Source: Aureivirga sp. CE67 (lineage in GTDB: Bacteria > Bacteroidota > Bacteroidia > Flavobacteriales > Flavobacteriaceae). From it: a DNA stretch of 64,000 nucleotides. Within the stretch, counting starts at the first letter, position 1. The number at the start of each line of letters is the position of its first letter. The stretch is taken from positions 372,001-436,000 of the forward strand of contig NZ_JADOTV010000002.1 of assembly GCF_015767245.1 (NCBI RefSeq), written 5' to 3'. Both the position numbers and the translations under genes were made by a program. The notes beneath the pieces were generated by a model that did not search any database, had not been told where the DNA came from, and saw nothing but the letters and a program-made list of their open reading frames with translations. Below, in pieces: positions 41,600-50,796 of this stretch.

Positions 41600-42517
41600 A
41601 TGAGGTTACTAAAAAACATATTAATAATTTTGATTTGGGGTTTCTTTTTAAACTCACAAGCACAACAGTTGCCTCAATTTACGGAATATATGTACAATAC
41701 AATTTCTGTAAATCCTGCTTATGCTGGAAGTAGAGGTTCTTTGAATATTGTGGCGCTTGGAAGATTTCAGTGGGTAGGACTTCAAGATGGACCAAATACA
41801 CAAACGGTTTCTATGAATTCACCTTTGAAGAATCAGAAAATCGGAATTGGAGGTTCTGTAATTGTTGATAATTTAGGATTTGAACGCTTTATTTACGCTT
41901 ATGGAGATTTGTCTTATACTTTTAAATTTGAAAATGATTTAAAATGTTCTTTAGGGCTAAAAGCTGGAGCTACTTATTATGGATTGGATGCAGAGTTTCT
42001 AGCAGATGCAGATGTTGCGAATGATATTTATTTTCAAAAAAAAGTGAATAAATGGAATCCGAATATGGGAGCAGGAATTTTGTTTCATACTAATGATTGG
42101 TATGTAGGACTTTCTTCTCCAAGATTGATAGACCATGATTATAAATCAGAAAATGAATTATTAGCAAAAGAAAGATTACATTATTATCTGTTAGGAGGTT
42201 ATGTTTTTTCTTTAGGAGAAAAATTAAAATTCAAACCTTCAGCAATGGTAAAATATTCTAAGAATACACCAATAAGTTTAGATGTGTCTGGGAATTTTTT
42301 AATTCATGAAAAATTATGGTTAGGAATGGCTTATCGTTTTAGAGATGCTGTTGGTGCAATGATGGATTTGCAGTTGGCTAAAAATTTACGAATAGGTTAT
42401 GCTTATGAATATCCTGTTACAGATATAGAAAGATATACATCAGGAACACATGAAGTTTTGATGATTTTTGAATTCAAATTTTTGAAAAATAAATTTAGAT
42501 CCCCAAGGTATTTTTAA
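41600..42517 (+). CDS. PorP/SprF-family T9SS outer-membrane protein
   Basis: PorP/SprF proteins are outer-membrane barrels that help individual T9SS type B cargo to be attached at the surface. The 305-residue protein has a signal peptide (ending NSQAQ) and the family pattern: QFTEYMYNTISVNPAYAGSRG right after the signal, then WVGLQDGPNTQTVSMNSP. It begins four bases after the adhesin gene and precedes the OmpA gene by one base, so the three form a unit. The numbering of the partner is therefore clear: it serves the adhesin upstream. Confidence 0.93.
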   Translation: MRLLKNILIILIWGFFLNSQAQQLPQFTEYMYNTISVNPAYAGSRGSLNIVALGRFQWVGLQDGPNTQTVSMNSPLKNQKIGIGGSVIVDNLGFERFIYAYGDLSYTFKFENDLKCSLGLKAGATYYGLDAEFLADADVANDIYFQKKVNKWNPNMGAGILFHTNDWYVGLSSPRLIDHDYKSENELLAKERLHYYLLGGYVFSLGEKLKFKPSAMVKYSKNTPISLDVSGNFLIHEKLWLGMAYRFRDAVGAMMDLQLAKNLRIGYAYEYPVTDIERYTSGTHEVLMIFEFKFLKNKFRSPRYF

Positions 42518-42518
42518 G

Positions 42519-44429
42519 ATGAGATTAAAGATTAGACATATTAGTATTTTATTTTTCTTAGTATCGATTACTATTTGTGCTCAAAAAAGGCAATTGAGAA
42601 TAGCTGATAATAATTTTCAAGATTTGAAGTTTATTAAAGCACAAAAAGTCTATTTGAAAATTTTAGAAAAAGATTCTTTAAATGTTGAAACTAATAAACG
42701 TTTGGGGGATATTTATATGTTGCTTCGAAAAGCGGATCAAGCCGAGAAATATTATCAAAAAATAATAAATCAAGAAGGAATCAGTCCTATCTATTATTAC
42801 AATTATGCACAAGCTCTAAAAAGTGTTGAAAAGTACGAAGAGTCTAAAAAGTGGTTTGAGAAATATGCTGAAAAGTTTCCAGACGAATTACGTGTAAAAG
42901 AATTTTATGCCACTGAAAATAATGGAGAAATAATTATTGACGATTCAAAGATTTACAAAGTCGAATTAGAAGATTTTAATACAAAATTCAGCGATTTTGG
43001 AATTTTTAAACATGAAAATACTATTTATTTCACTTCAGCAAGAGATACTGGTGTTGCTATAAAAAGGAAATTCGCTTGGAACGAAGAACCTTTTTTAGAT
43101 ATTTATGAAATGACTTCAGATTCTTTAGGTAGAAAAATAAATGGAATTCGAGGAGAAGTGAATACAAAATATCATGAAGGAAATGTTGCGATTACAAAAG
43201 ATGGGAAACGAATGTATTTTACTCGAAATAATTACCATAAAAAATTAAAAAAAGATAAAAATGGTGTTTCGAATTTAAAACTCTTTTCTGCAGAACTAAT
43301 TGCTGGTAAGTGGACAAATATTAAAGAAATTAGTTTTAATAGCGATGAATATTCTGTTGGACATCCTGCATTGAGTAATGATGGGCAAACAATTTATTTT
43401 TCCTCAAATATGCCTGGAGGTTTTGGAGAAGTTGATATTTATAAGGCAGAAGTTAAGTTTGACGGAAGTTTGGGAGAACCAGAAAACCTAGGAGATATTA
43501 TCAATACAGAAGGAAATGAAATGTTTCCGTTTATCAGTGAAAATGAAAAGTTGTATTTCTCTTCAGACGGACATTTAGGTTTTGGGCAATTGGATATTTT
43601 TTCAACTATAAAAAATGAAGAAAATGAAATTGTAAATATTCTAAATCTTGGATCTCCAATAAATAGCCCTGCAGATGATTTTGCTTATTTCAAAGTTTCG
43701 GATAGCTCAGGGTATTTTTCTTCTAATAGAGAAGGTGGTGTTGGTTCAGATGATATTTACAAATACGAAAGAGAAATTGTAGTGAAACCTCTCTATATAA
43801 AAGGAAAAGTGTTGGATGCAATTAATGAAGAATTGATTGTAAATGCCGAAGTGAAAATTAGACTAGATGATGAAAATGAGTTATTAGTTAAAACAGATAG
43901 TTTAGGAAATTATAATGTTGAAGTTGAAAGAGGTCAAGTGTATAATTTGAATATTTCAAAGAAGAAATTTGCAACAAGTAAAGTAGAGATTTCAACAAAA
44001 ATAGATAAAAGAATAAATGAAATAGAACGAAATGTTTATTTGAAACCAATTGAAGATATTAGATTATTGGTGGATTTAAATACAATTTATTTCGATTTGA
44101 ATAAATCGTATATAAGAAAAGATGCTGCTGAAGAATTGGATAAAATTATAGCTCTAATGTTGGGTAAATATCCTAAGATGAAAATCAAATTAGAATCACA
44201 CACAGATAGTCGAGGAAATGATAATTATAACATGAAGTTGTCAAAACGTCGAGCAAAATCTACTTATGATTATTTGGTTAAAAATGGTGTTTCAAAAGAT
44301 AGAATTGAATCGTTTGATGGTTTTGGAGAAACACTTTTATTGAATCAATGTGATAATGAAGTAAAATGTGATGATAAACAACATGATATAAATAGAAGAA
44401 CCGAATTTATCATTACTAAAATGAAATAA
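42519..44429 (+). CDS. OmpA-family protein with TPR, beta-propeller-like and carboxypeptidase-regulatory domains
   Basis: The 636-residue protein has a signal peptide (ending SITICA), TPR-like helices (residues 25-130), PD40-like repeats (near 150-410, with DGKRMYFTRNN and NDGQTIYFSSNMPGG), a CarboxypepD_reg-like domain (near 425-495) and a C-terminal OmpA domain that binds peptidoglycan (YFDLNKSYIRKDAAEELDKI, then SHTDSRGNDNYNMKLSKRRA). Such proteins accompany PorP/SprF and T9SS type B cargo and may hold the complex to the cell wall. The gene ends just before the hairpin array. Confidence 0.93.
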   Translation: MRLKIRHISILFFLVSITICAQKRQLRIADNNFQDLKFIKAQKVYLKILEKDSLNVETNKRLGDIYMLLRKADQAEKYYQKIINQEGISPIYYYNYAQALKSVEKYEESKKWFEKYAEKFPDELRVKEFYATENNGEIIIDDSKIYKVELEDFNTKFSDFGIFKHENTIYFTSARDTGVAIKRKFAWNEEPFLDIYEMTSDSLGRKINGIRGEVNTKYHEGNVAITKDGKRMYFTRNNYHKKLKKDKNGVSNLKLFSAELIAGKWTNIKEISFNSDEYSVGHPALSNDGQTIYFSSNMPGGFGEVDIYKAEVKFDGSLGEPENLGDIINTEGNEMFPFISENEKLYFSSDGHLGFGQLDIFSTIKNEENEIVNILNLGSPINSPADDFAYFKVSDSSGYFSSNREGGVGSDDIYKYEREIVVKPLYIKGKVLDAINEELIVNAEVKIRLDDENELLVKTDSLGNYNVEVERGQVYNLNISKKKFATSKVEISTKIDKRINEIERNVYLKPIEDIRLLVDLNTIYFDLNKSYIRKDAAEELDKIIALMLGKYPKMKIKLESHTDSRGNDNYNMKLSKRRAKSTYDYLVKNGVSKDRIESFDGFGETLLLNQCDNEVKCDDKQHDINRRTEFIITKMK

Positions 44430-44436
44430 AAATATA

Positions 44437-45015
44437 CAGTCATTCTAGAATAAAAGAACATTACGTTGTGGGGGCGACTAATCGATTATGAGGGATGACT
44501 GTTTTTAAAAGAAAATAGGAACAGCTTAGTTATAAAAAAACGTTGTGGGGGCGACAAAACGACTAGGCTGTTACGATATATGCAGTCATTCTGGAATAAA
44601 AGAGCATTACGTTGTGGGGGCGACTAATCGATTATGAGGAATGACTGTTTTTAAAAGAAAACAGGAACAGCTTAGTTATTAATAAACGTTGTGGGGGCGA
44701 CAAAACGACTAGGCTGTTACGATATACGCAGTCATTCTGGAATAAAAGAGCATTACGTTGTGGGGGCGACTAATCGATTATGAGGGATGACTGTTTTTAA
44801 AAGAAAATAGAAACAGCTTAGTTATAAAAAACGTTGTGGGGGCGACAAAACTAGGCTGTTACAATATATGCAATCATTCTAAAATAAAAGAAAATTACGT
44901 TGTGGGGGCGACTAATCGATTATGAGGAATGATTGCTTTTTAAAATCTAGTCATTCTGAAACTGATTTGGTTCATTATTGTAAGGGCGATAAACCAAACT
45001 TTTTTATGAATGGCT
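44437..45015 (+). repeat. Array of eight alternating hairpin units around the core GTTGTGGGGGCGAC
   Basis: Three unit types occur in the order A-B-A-B-A-B-A-C. A units are 44437-44501, 44583-44647, 44729-44793 and 44871-44935, each 65 nt with outer arms CAGTCATTC / GAATGACTG. B units are 44520-44572, 44666-44718 and 44812-44860, with outer arms AACAGCTTAGT / ACTAGGCTGTT. Unit C is 44949-45015, with arms AGTCATTC / GAATGGCT. Every unit has a small inner hairpin whose seven A/B copies are identical (GTTG, loop TGGGGG, CGAC), while C has ATTG, TAAGGG, CGAT. A units end in five T or similar. There are no unique spacers. The rest of the 721-base gap, 45016-45150, is AT-rich with nothing visible. 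Confidence 0.9.
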
Positions 45016-45150
45016 TTTTATTTTGCTTATGAAAATTACAAATATTTAAAATTTACTGTCGTTAAAAACATGTTAATTGGACTATTGTTAAAATTTTATT
45101 TTTATAATAAGAGGTAATTTTAGATAAGAATAAGACCAAACCCCAAATTC

Positions 45151-46734
45151 ATGGAAAAATCAAGAAGTAAGAAAATTGAGGATTTAAGCTCTTTTGAACA
45201 AAAAGCAGCAGATTCTCTTTTTAGGCAGTTGGATAAAAATAATGAAGGATTTATAAGTCCGGATGTTCTTTGGAGAAAGTTAAAGAAAATGGGAATTCTA
45301 GAAGATGATATTCGATTGAAAGAATTCAGAATAGCCCTGAAAAAATCAGTTACAGAAAAAGGGATAGATAAAGAATTATTTTTAAAATTAGGGAAACAAG
45401 ATAATTTAGTACGAAGAGCTTTGTATAGAGATTTGATTATTCCAGATTTTAAAGATTTTTGTAAAGAAATAGAGAAAATTTACTACGAAGTAGAAAAGAA
45501 TAAAAAAGGAGAAATAGCAGATTATATTCCGCAGCTAGCCCGTGTAAATCCAGAACATTTTGCATTATCTATTTGTACAGTGGATGGACAACGATTTTCG
45601 ATTGGAGATTCAAAAGATAATTTTTGTGTACAATCCACTTGTAAGCCGATAAATTATTGTATTGCAATGGAAGAACTTGGAGAAGAAACAGTTCATAAGC
45701 ATATTGGGAGAGAGCCAAGTGGACGATCTTTCAATGAGCTTTCTTTAAATCATAAAGGTTTACCACATAATCCGATGATTAATGCCGGAGCAATTATGGC
45801 TTGTTCTTTAATCAAAAGAAATAGTCCTATAGCAGATCGTTTTGAGCATATTTCTTCTGTTTGGAAACATTTATGCGGAGATAGGTCAGTGCAGTTTAAT
45901 AATTCCGTTTATTTATCAGAAAGACAAACTGCAGATAGGAATTTTGCTCTGGCTTATTTCATGAGAGAAAACAAAGCTTTTATGCCAAAAACAGATTTGA
46001 CAGAAACTTTAGAGTTTTATTTTCAATGTTGTTCTATCGAGTCATGTACGGAGAATCTTTCTATAGCTGCTGCTACCTTTGCAAATTCAGGACTCAATCC
46101 GTTAACAGGAGAAGCAATTTTTAATGAAAATACAGTTCGTCATTGTATGTCTTTAATGTCTTCTTGTGGAATGTATGATTTTTCAGGAGAGTTTGCTTTT
46201 AGAGTTGGAGTTCCTGCAAAATCAGGAGTTTCAGGTTCATTATTGGTAGTTATTCCGAATGTGATGGGAATTAGTATTTGGTCACCTCGTTTGGATAAAA
46301 TGGGAAATAGTGTTCGTGGTGTAGAATTTTGTAAAAAATTGATTGATAAATTTAATTTCCATATGTATGATTCATTGATGGAACAGACTTCAAAAATCGA
46401 TCCTCGTAAGAGAAAACACGAAACTAAGGTGAATAAATTAATTAACCTCATGTATGCCGCAGGATTTGGAGATTTGAATGAAATTCAAAGATTAGAAGCA
46501 GAAGGAATGTCTTTAAATAGTTCCGATTATGATGGAAGAACAGCTTTGCATTTAGCAGCTTCCGAGAATCAGTTGGAAATTGTGAAATATTTATTAGACA
46601 AAAAAGTACAGATAGATTGTGAGGATCGTTGGGGAAATACGCCTTTAAATGATGCAATTAGAGGTGAAAATAAAGAAATTATCAAAATTTTAGAAGAAGC
46701 GATGGTACTTAAGGATAAAAAGAAAATGAAGTAA
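45151..46734 (+). CDS. glsA: Glutaminase with N-terminal EF-hand-like and C-terminal ankyrin domains
   Basis: The enzyme splits glutamine into glutamate and ammonia. The 527-residue protein has three parts: an N-terminal EF-hand-like helix-loop-helix (LFRQLDKNNEGFISPDVLW), a serine-lysine glutaminase domain (residues 95-400, catalytic SxxK in STCKP near residue 163, then NPMINAGAI), and two ankyrin repeats (DGRTALHLAASENQLEIVKYL, then WGNTPLNDAIRGENKEIIKIL). The layout is like that of the animal kidney-type glutaminases and differs from the single-domain GlsA of many bacteria. It lies between the hairpin array and DPP IV and looks like a single transcript. Confidence 0.93.
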   Translation: MEKSRSKKIEDLSSFEQKAADSLFRQLDKNNEGFISPDVLWRKLKKMGILEDDIRLKEFRIALKKSVTEKGIDKELFLKLGKQDNLVRRALYRDLIIPDFKDFCKEIEKIYYEVEKNKKGEIADYIPQLARVNPEHFALSICTVDGQRFSIGDSKDNFCVQSTCKPINYCIAMEELGEETVHKHIGREPSGRSFNELSLNHKGLPHNPMINAGAIMACSLIKRNSPIADRFEHISSVWKHLCGDRSVQFNNSVYLSERQTADRNFALAYFMRENKAFMPKTDLTETLEFYFQCCSIESCTENLSIAAATFANSGLNPLTGEAIFNENTVRHCMSLMSSCGMYDFSGEFAFRVGVPAKSGVSGSLLVVIPNVMGISIWSPRLDKMGNSVRGVEFCKKLIDKFNFHMYDSLMEQTSKIDPRKRKHETKVNKLINLMYAAGFGDLNEIQRLEAEGMSLNSSDYDGRTALHLAASENQLEIVKYLLDKKVQIDCEDRWGNTPLNDAIRGENKEIIKILEEAMVLKDKKKMK

Positions 46735-46969
46735 AATCATTACATATTTTTCTGGGTGATTTTATTGTAAAAAATGAAATCAAAAAGCTAAAAAATAATA
46801 TAAACAGAATAAATTTAGTAAATATTATATTTTGAATTACAGACAAGAAGTAATTCATTGATAAAAAATAACATTCAAAAATAGTTTCTTGCACAAATTT
46901 TTCGATTTTTAATGCTAAAAAACCATTAAAATTTCTTAAACTTGGCATTATTTTTTTAAAAATTATAAA

Positions 46970-49126
46970 ATGAAGAAACTATTTTTGTTTTTACTAGCTA
47001 TAACTACCGTAGCTACAGCACAAAAAAGAGATATAACACTTGAAGAAATTTGGGGTGGAGAATTTAGACAAGATTATCTAAACTCTTTAAACTCAATGAA
47101 CGGAGACTTTTATACTTTGTTGAACTTTGATAGAGCAAGTAGAAGTACTTCTGTTGATAAATATTCATACAAAACGCTAGAAAAAGTAGAAACTATCGTA
47201 AATTCTAATGATTTACAACAATTAAATTACTTCGATAGTTACGAATTCAACAACGATGAAACAAAATTAATTCTTGGAACAGAGTCTGAGCCGATTTACA
47301 GACATTCATCTTTGGCTTATTTTTATGTTTATGATATTAATTCTCAAAAATTAGAATTAGTAGACGAAGCAAAAATCCAAGAACCAACTTTTTCTCCTGA
47401 TAGCAAGAAAGTTGCTTATGTAAAAAACAATAATATCTTCATTAAAGATTTTACAACAGGAAAAACAACACAAGTTACTACAGACGGAAAGAAAAATAGA
47501 ATTATCAACGGAATTACAGACTGGGTTTACGAAGAAGAATTTGCTTTCGTAAGAGCTTTTGACTGGAGTGCTGATAGTAAAAATATTGCATTTATCCGTT
47601 TTGATGAAACAGATGTTCCTGAGTTTTCAATGGACATTTACGGAGATAAATTATATCCAACACAACAAGTTTTTAAATATCCAAAAGCTGGAGAAAATAA
47701 CTCTGTTGTTTCACTTCATATTTATAATTTAGGAAATAAAGAAGCTACAAAAATTTCATTAGGAGATTACGAATATATTCCAAGAATGAAGTGGTCAAAC
47801 GATGCGAATAAATTAACAGCGATTACTTTAAATCGTCATCAAAATGACTTAAACTTATTCTTTATCGATGCTACAACTTTCGATGCAAAGCCAGTTTTAC
47901 ATGAAACGGATAAAGCTTATATCGAAGTGACAGATTTAAACTTTGAGTTTTTAAAAGACGGAAGTTTTGTTTGGACAAGTGATAGAAGTGGACACAACCA
48001 CATTTACCACTATGCAAAAGATGGAAAGTTAAAGAAACAAGTAACTTCAGGAGACTGGGATGTTACAAATTACTACGGATACAACGAGAAATTAAAAAGA
48101 ATTTTTTACCAATCTGTAGAAGAAGGTTCGATTAATAGAACTGTTTATAACATTAAGTTAAACGGAAAATCGAAGAAGAAATTAAGTGAGAAAATCGGAA
48201 CAAATAGTGCTTCTTTTAGTAAGAACTTAAACTATTTTATCAATGATTTTTCAGATGCTACAACACCTTTAGAGTTTGATTTATATGATGCTAAAGGGAA
48301 GAAATTAAAGCATGTAAAAGACAATAAAAACTTAGCTAACAAATTAGCAAATTTCAACATTGGAACAAAAGAATTCTTTACTGTTAAAACAGATGACACA
48401 GAATTAAACGCTTGGATGATTAAGCCAAAAGATTTTGATCCAAATAAAAAATATCCACTTTTAATGTTCCAATATTCTGGACCAGGTTCTCAACAAGTTG
48501 CAAACAGATGGAACAGTTCTAACGATTATTGGTATTATATGCTAGCTTCAGAAGGATATATTGTTGCTTGTGTAGATCCAAGAGGAACAGGGTACAAAGG
48601 AAGAGATTTCAAAAAAGTTACTTACAAAGAATTAGGAAAATACGAGGTTATCGATCAAATTGCTTCAGCGAAGATTTTTGCAAAAGAAAACTTTATCGAT
48701 GAAAATAGAATCGGAATCTGGGGATGGAGTTTCGGAGGATTTATGTCTTCAAACTGTTTGTTAAAAGGAAATGATATTTTCAAAATGGCAATCGCTGTTG
48801 CTCCAGTAACTTCTTGGCGTTTTTACGATAGTATTTACACGGAAAGATACATGAGAACTCCACAAGAAAACCCAAGTGGATATGATGATAACTCGCCAAT
48901 TAACTTTGTAGATCAGATGAAAGGAAAGTATTTATTAATTCACGGAAGTGGAGATGATAATGTACATGTGCAAAACACAATGCGTATGATTAATGCGATG
49001 ATTTATGCGGATGTTCCTTATGATTCAGAGATTTATCCAGACAGAACACACGGAATTTATAGAGGGAAAAATACACGTTTACACCTTTATAAAAAAATGA
49101 CTAATTTTGTTCGCCAAAATTTATAA
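46970..49126 (+). CDS. Dipeptidyl-peptidase IV (S9B family)
   Basis: The enzyme removes dipeptides with proline or alanine at the second position. The 718-residue protein has a signal peptide (MKKLFLFLLAITTVATAQ), an N-terminal eight-bladed propeller, and the Glu-Glu motif that binds the substrate amine (WVYEEEFAF). The hydrolase domain has catalytic Ser in GWSFGGFMS (near residue 587), Asp in GSGDDNVH and His in DRTHGIYRG. The two POT transporters downstream could take up the released peptides. A hairpin terminator separates it from them. Confidence 0.95.
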   Translation: MKKLFLFLLAITTVATAQKRDITLEEIWGGEFRQDYLNSLNSMNGDFYTLLNFDRASRSTSVDKYSYKTLEKVETIVNSNDLQQLNYFDSYEFNNDETKLILGTESEPIYRHSSLAYFYVYDINSQKLELVDEAKIQEPTFSPDSKKVAYVKNNNIFIKDFTTGKTTQVTTDGKKNRIINGITDWVYEEEFAFVRAFDWSADSKNIAFIRFDETDVPEFSMDIYGDKLYPTQQVFKYPKAGENNSVVSLHIYNLGNKEATKISLGDYEYIPRMKWSNDANKLTAITLNRHQNDLNLFFIDATTFDAKPVLHETDKAYIEVTDLNFEFLKDGSFVWTSDRSGHNHIYHYAKDGKLKKQVTSGDWDVTNYYGYNEKLKRIFYQSVEEGSINRTVYNIKLNGKSKKKLSEKIGTNSASFSKNLNYFINDFSDATTPLEFDLYDAKGKKLKHVKDNKNLANKLANFNIGTKEFFTVKTDDTELNAWMIKPKDFDPNKKYPLLMFQYSGPGSQQVANRWNSSNDYWYYMLASEGYIVACVDPRGTGYKGRDFKKVTYKELGKYEVIDQIASAKIFAKENFIDENRIGIWGWSFGGFMSSNCLLKGNDIFKMAIAVAPVTSWRFYDSIYTERYMRTPQENPSGYDDNSPINFVDQMKGKYLLIHGSGDDNVHVQNTMRMINAMIYADVPYDSEIYPDRTHGIYRGKNTRLHLYKKMTNFVRQNL

Positions 49127-49140
49127 AAGCATGAAAAAGT

Positions 49141-49181
49141 AAAGTGATTTGAGCTGAAAAGGCTGAAATCACTTTCTTTTG
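49141..49181 (+). terminator. Terminator after the DPP IV gene
   Basis: AAAGTGATTT (49141-49150) pairs with AAATCACTTT (49166-49175), with an inner AGC/GCT pairing, and T-rich sequence follows. Confidence 0.75.
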
Positions 49182-49221
49182 TTTTAAAATGAAATATTAA
49201 TTAAAAATACATTATAGAAAT

Positions 49222-50760
49222 ATGTCGAATACCGCTATTAAAGTCCATGAAAGAGAACTCTTTGGACATCCAATAGGATTATATATTTTATTCTTCACAG
49301 AAATGTGGGAGCGTTTTTCATATTATGGAATGCGTGCTTTATTAACTTTATATATGGTTGCTGAAACCATGGGAGAAAACCCAGGTTTAGGATGGAGTAA
49401 AGGAGAAGCTTTAGCATTATATGGTTGGTATACGATGTTAGTTTATCTAGTTTCAATTCCTGGAGGACTAATTGCAGACAAGTGGCTTGGACAAAAAAAA
49501 TCAGTACTTGTAGGAGCTTGGATTTTAGTAGCAGGACATGGAGTTTTAGCAATTGAGCAAGATTGGGCATTTTATACAGGTCTTGGATTAGTAATTCTAG
49601 GAGTAGGTTTATTGAAACCAAATATTTCTACAATGGTTGGAGGTCTTTATAAAAAAGGAGACATTCGAAGAGATAAAGGATTTAGTATTTTCTATATTGG
49701 GATTAACTTAGGATCTTTATTAGCAACAACAACTGTTGGAGTTACAGCTGCTGTTTACGGATGGCATGCAGGATTTGGTTTAGCAGGAATTGGAATGTTA
49801 TTAGGATTATTAGTTTACATTTTTGGTCAAAAATATTTAGTTCATGTTGGAAATAAACCATCGGAAATTAAAGCTTCAGATAAAGGAGAGGATTCTTCTC
49901 TTGGTCAAATTTTTGCGGATTTATTAAGATCACCATTACAGTTAGGGATTGTTGCATTAATCTGTGCTTATGGAGTTTATGCTGGATTTACTTATGAAGG
50001 GAATGACAGCTGGGCATTCACAGCATTATTTATTTTTATTGGATTAATCGCAGGAATGTTAATGATGATTTATAAAGAATTAACAACAAAAGTAATGAAA
50101 GATAGATTCTTAGTTTTATTACTTTCATTCTTAATTGTTATCGTTTTCTGGGGAGCTTTTGAGCAAGCTGGAGGATTGATGAGTATTTATACTGAAGAAA
50201 AAACAGACCGTAATTTCTTTGGTCTTTTTGAAATTCCAACAGCAGTTTTCCAAGGATTAAATGCTGGGTTTATCATCATTTTTGCAACACTTATAGCAAA
50301 TTATTGGGCGAAGAGAAAATTAAAAGGTAAAGAAGCTTCTTCTTTATTTAAAATGGGAATAGGAACAATTATCATGGGGCTTGGATTTGTTTTCATGATT
50401 TTTGCTGTAAGAGATTATGAAGCTCTAGGGTCTTCAGATATGTATTGGTTAGTATTTGCTTATTTATTACATACCATTGGAGAACTTTGTGCTTCACCAG
50501 TAGCATTATCTTTTATTACAAAATTAGCACCTGTAAAATATGTTTCTTTAATGATGGGAGTTTATTTTGCATCTACAGGATTAGGAAACAAAGTAGCAGG
50601 ACTTTTAGGTGAAAGTGCATCTGAGTTAGGGGAATATGCAATTTTTGCTGGAATTACAGGATTTACAGTTATCTTCGGTTTATTAGTAGTTTTATTAATT
50701 AAGCCATTGAAAAGATTGACACACGGAGCAGAAGATCACGAGAAAGAAATAGCACATTAA
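49222..50760 (+). CDS. POT-family peptide/proton symporter
   Basis: The 512-residue protein has about 12 membrane helices and the POT signatures: the ExxER motif in FTEMWERFSYYGMRALL that couples protons to peptide binding, followed by the second signature (GLLKPNISTMVGGLY). It imports di- and tripeptides. The second POT gene begins 36 bases downstream, so both are probably one operon. DPP IV, which makes dipeptides, is encoded just upstream. Confidence 0.94.
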   Translation: MSNTAIKVHERELFGHPIGLYILFFTEMWERFSYYGMRALLTLYMVAETMGENPGLGWSKGEALALYGWYTMLVYLVSIPGGLIADKWLGQKKSVLVGAWILVAGHGVLAIEQDWAFYTGLGLVILGVGLLKPNISTMVGGLYKKGDIRRDKGFSIFYIGINLGSLLATTTVGVTAAVYGWHAGFGLAGIGMLLGLLVYIFGQKYLVHVGNKPSEIKASDKGEDSSLGQIFADLLRSPLQLGIVALICAYGVYAGFTYEGNDSWAFTALFIFIGLIAGMLMMIYKELTTKVMKDRFLVLLLSFLIVIVFWGAFEQAGGLMSIYTEEKTDRNFFGLFEIPTAVFQGLNAGFIIIFATLIANYWAKRKLKGKEASSLFKMGIGTIIMGLGFVFMIFAVRDYEALGSSDMYWLVFAYLLHTIGELCASPVALSFITKLAPVKYVSLMMGVYFASTGLGNKVAGLLGESASELGEYAIFAGITGFTVIFGLLVVLLIKPLKRLTHGAEDHEKEIAH

Positions 50761-50796
50761 ATAGAAATAGAAGAATAAAATATAGAAATATACGAT

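Noticed and set aside
44437-45015. Repeat array considered as CRISPR, TIGR-type guide array or integron attC sites
   Set aside because: The sequences between the conserved parts are themselves repeated, so there are no unique spacers as in CRISPR or guide arrays. No cas, tas or integrase gene is in the window, and the conserved core does not match the attC ends GTTRRRY/RYYYAAC with cassettes between them.
45016-45150. Further repeat units after the C unit
   Set aside because: This stretch is AT-rich, with no further copy of the core GTTGTGGGGGCGAC or ATTGTAAGGGCGAT.
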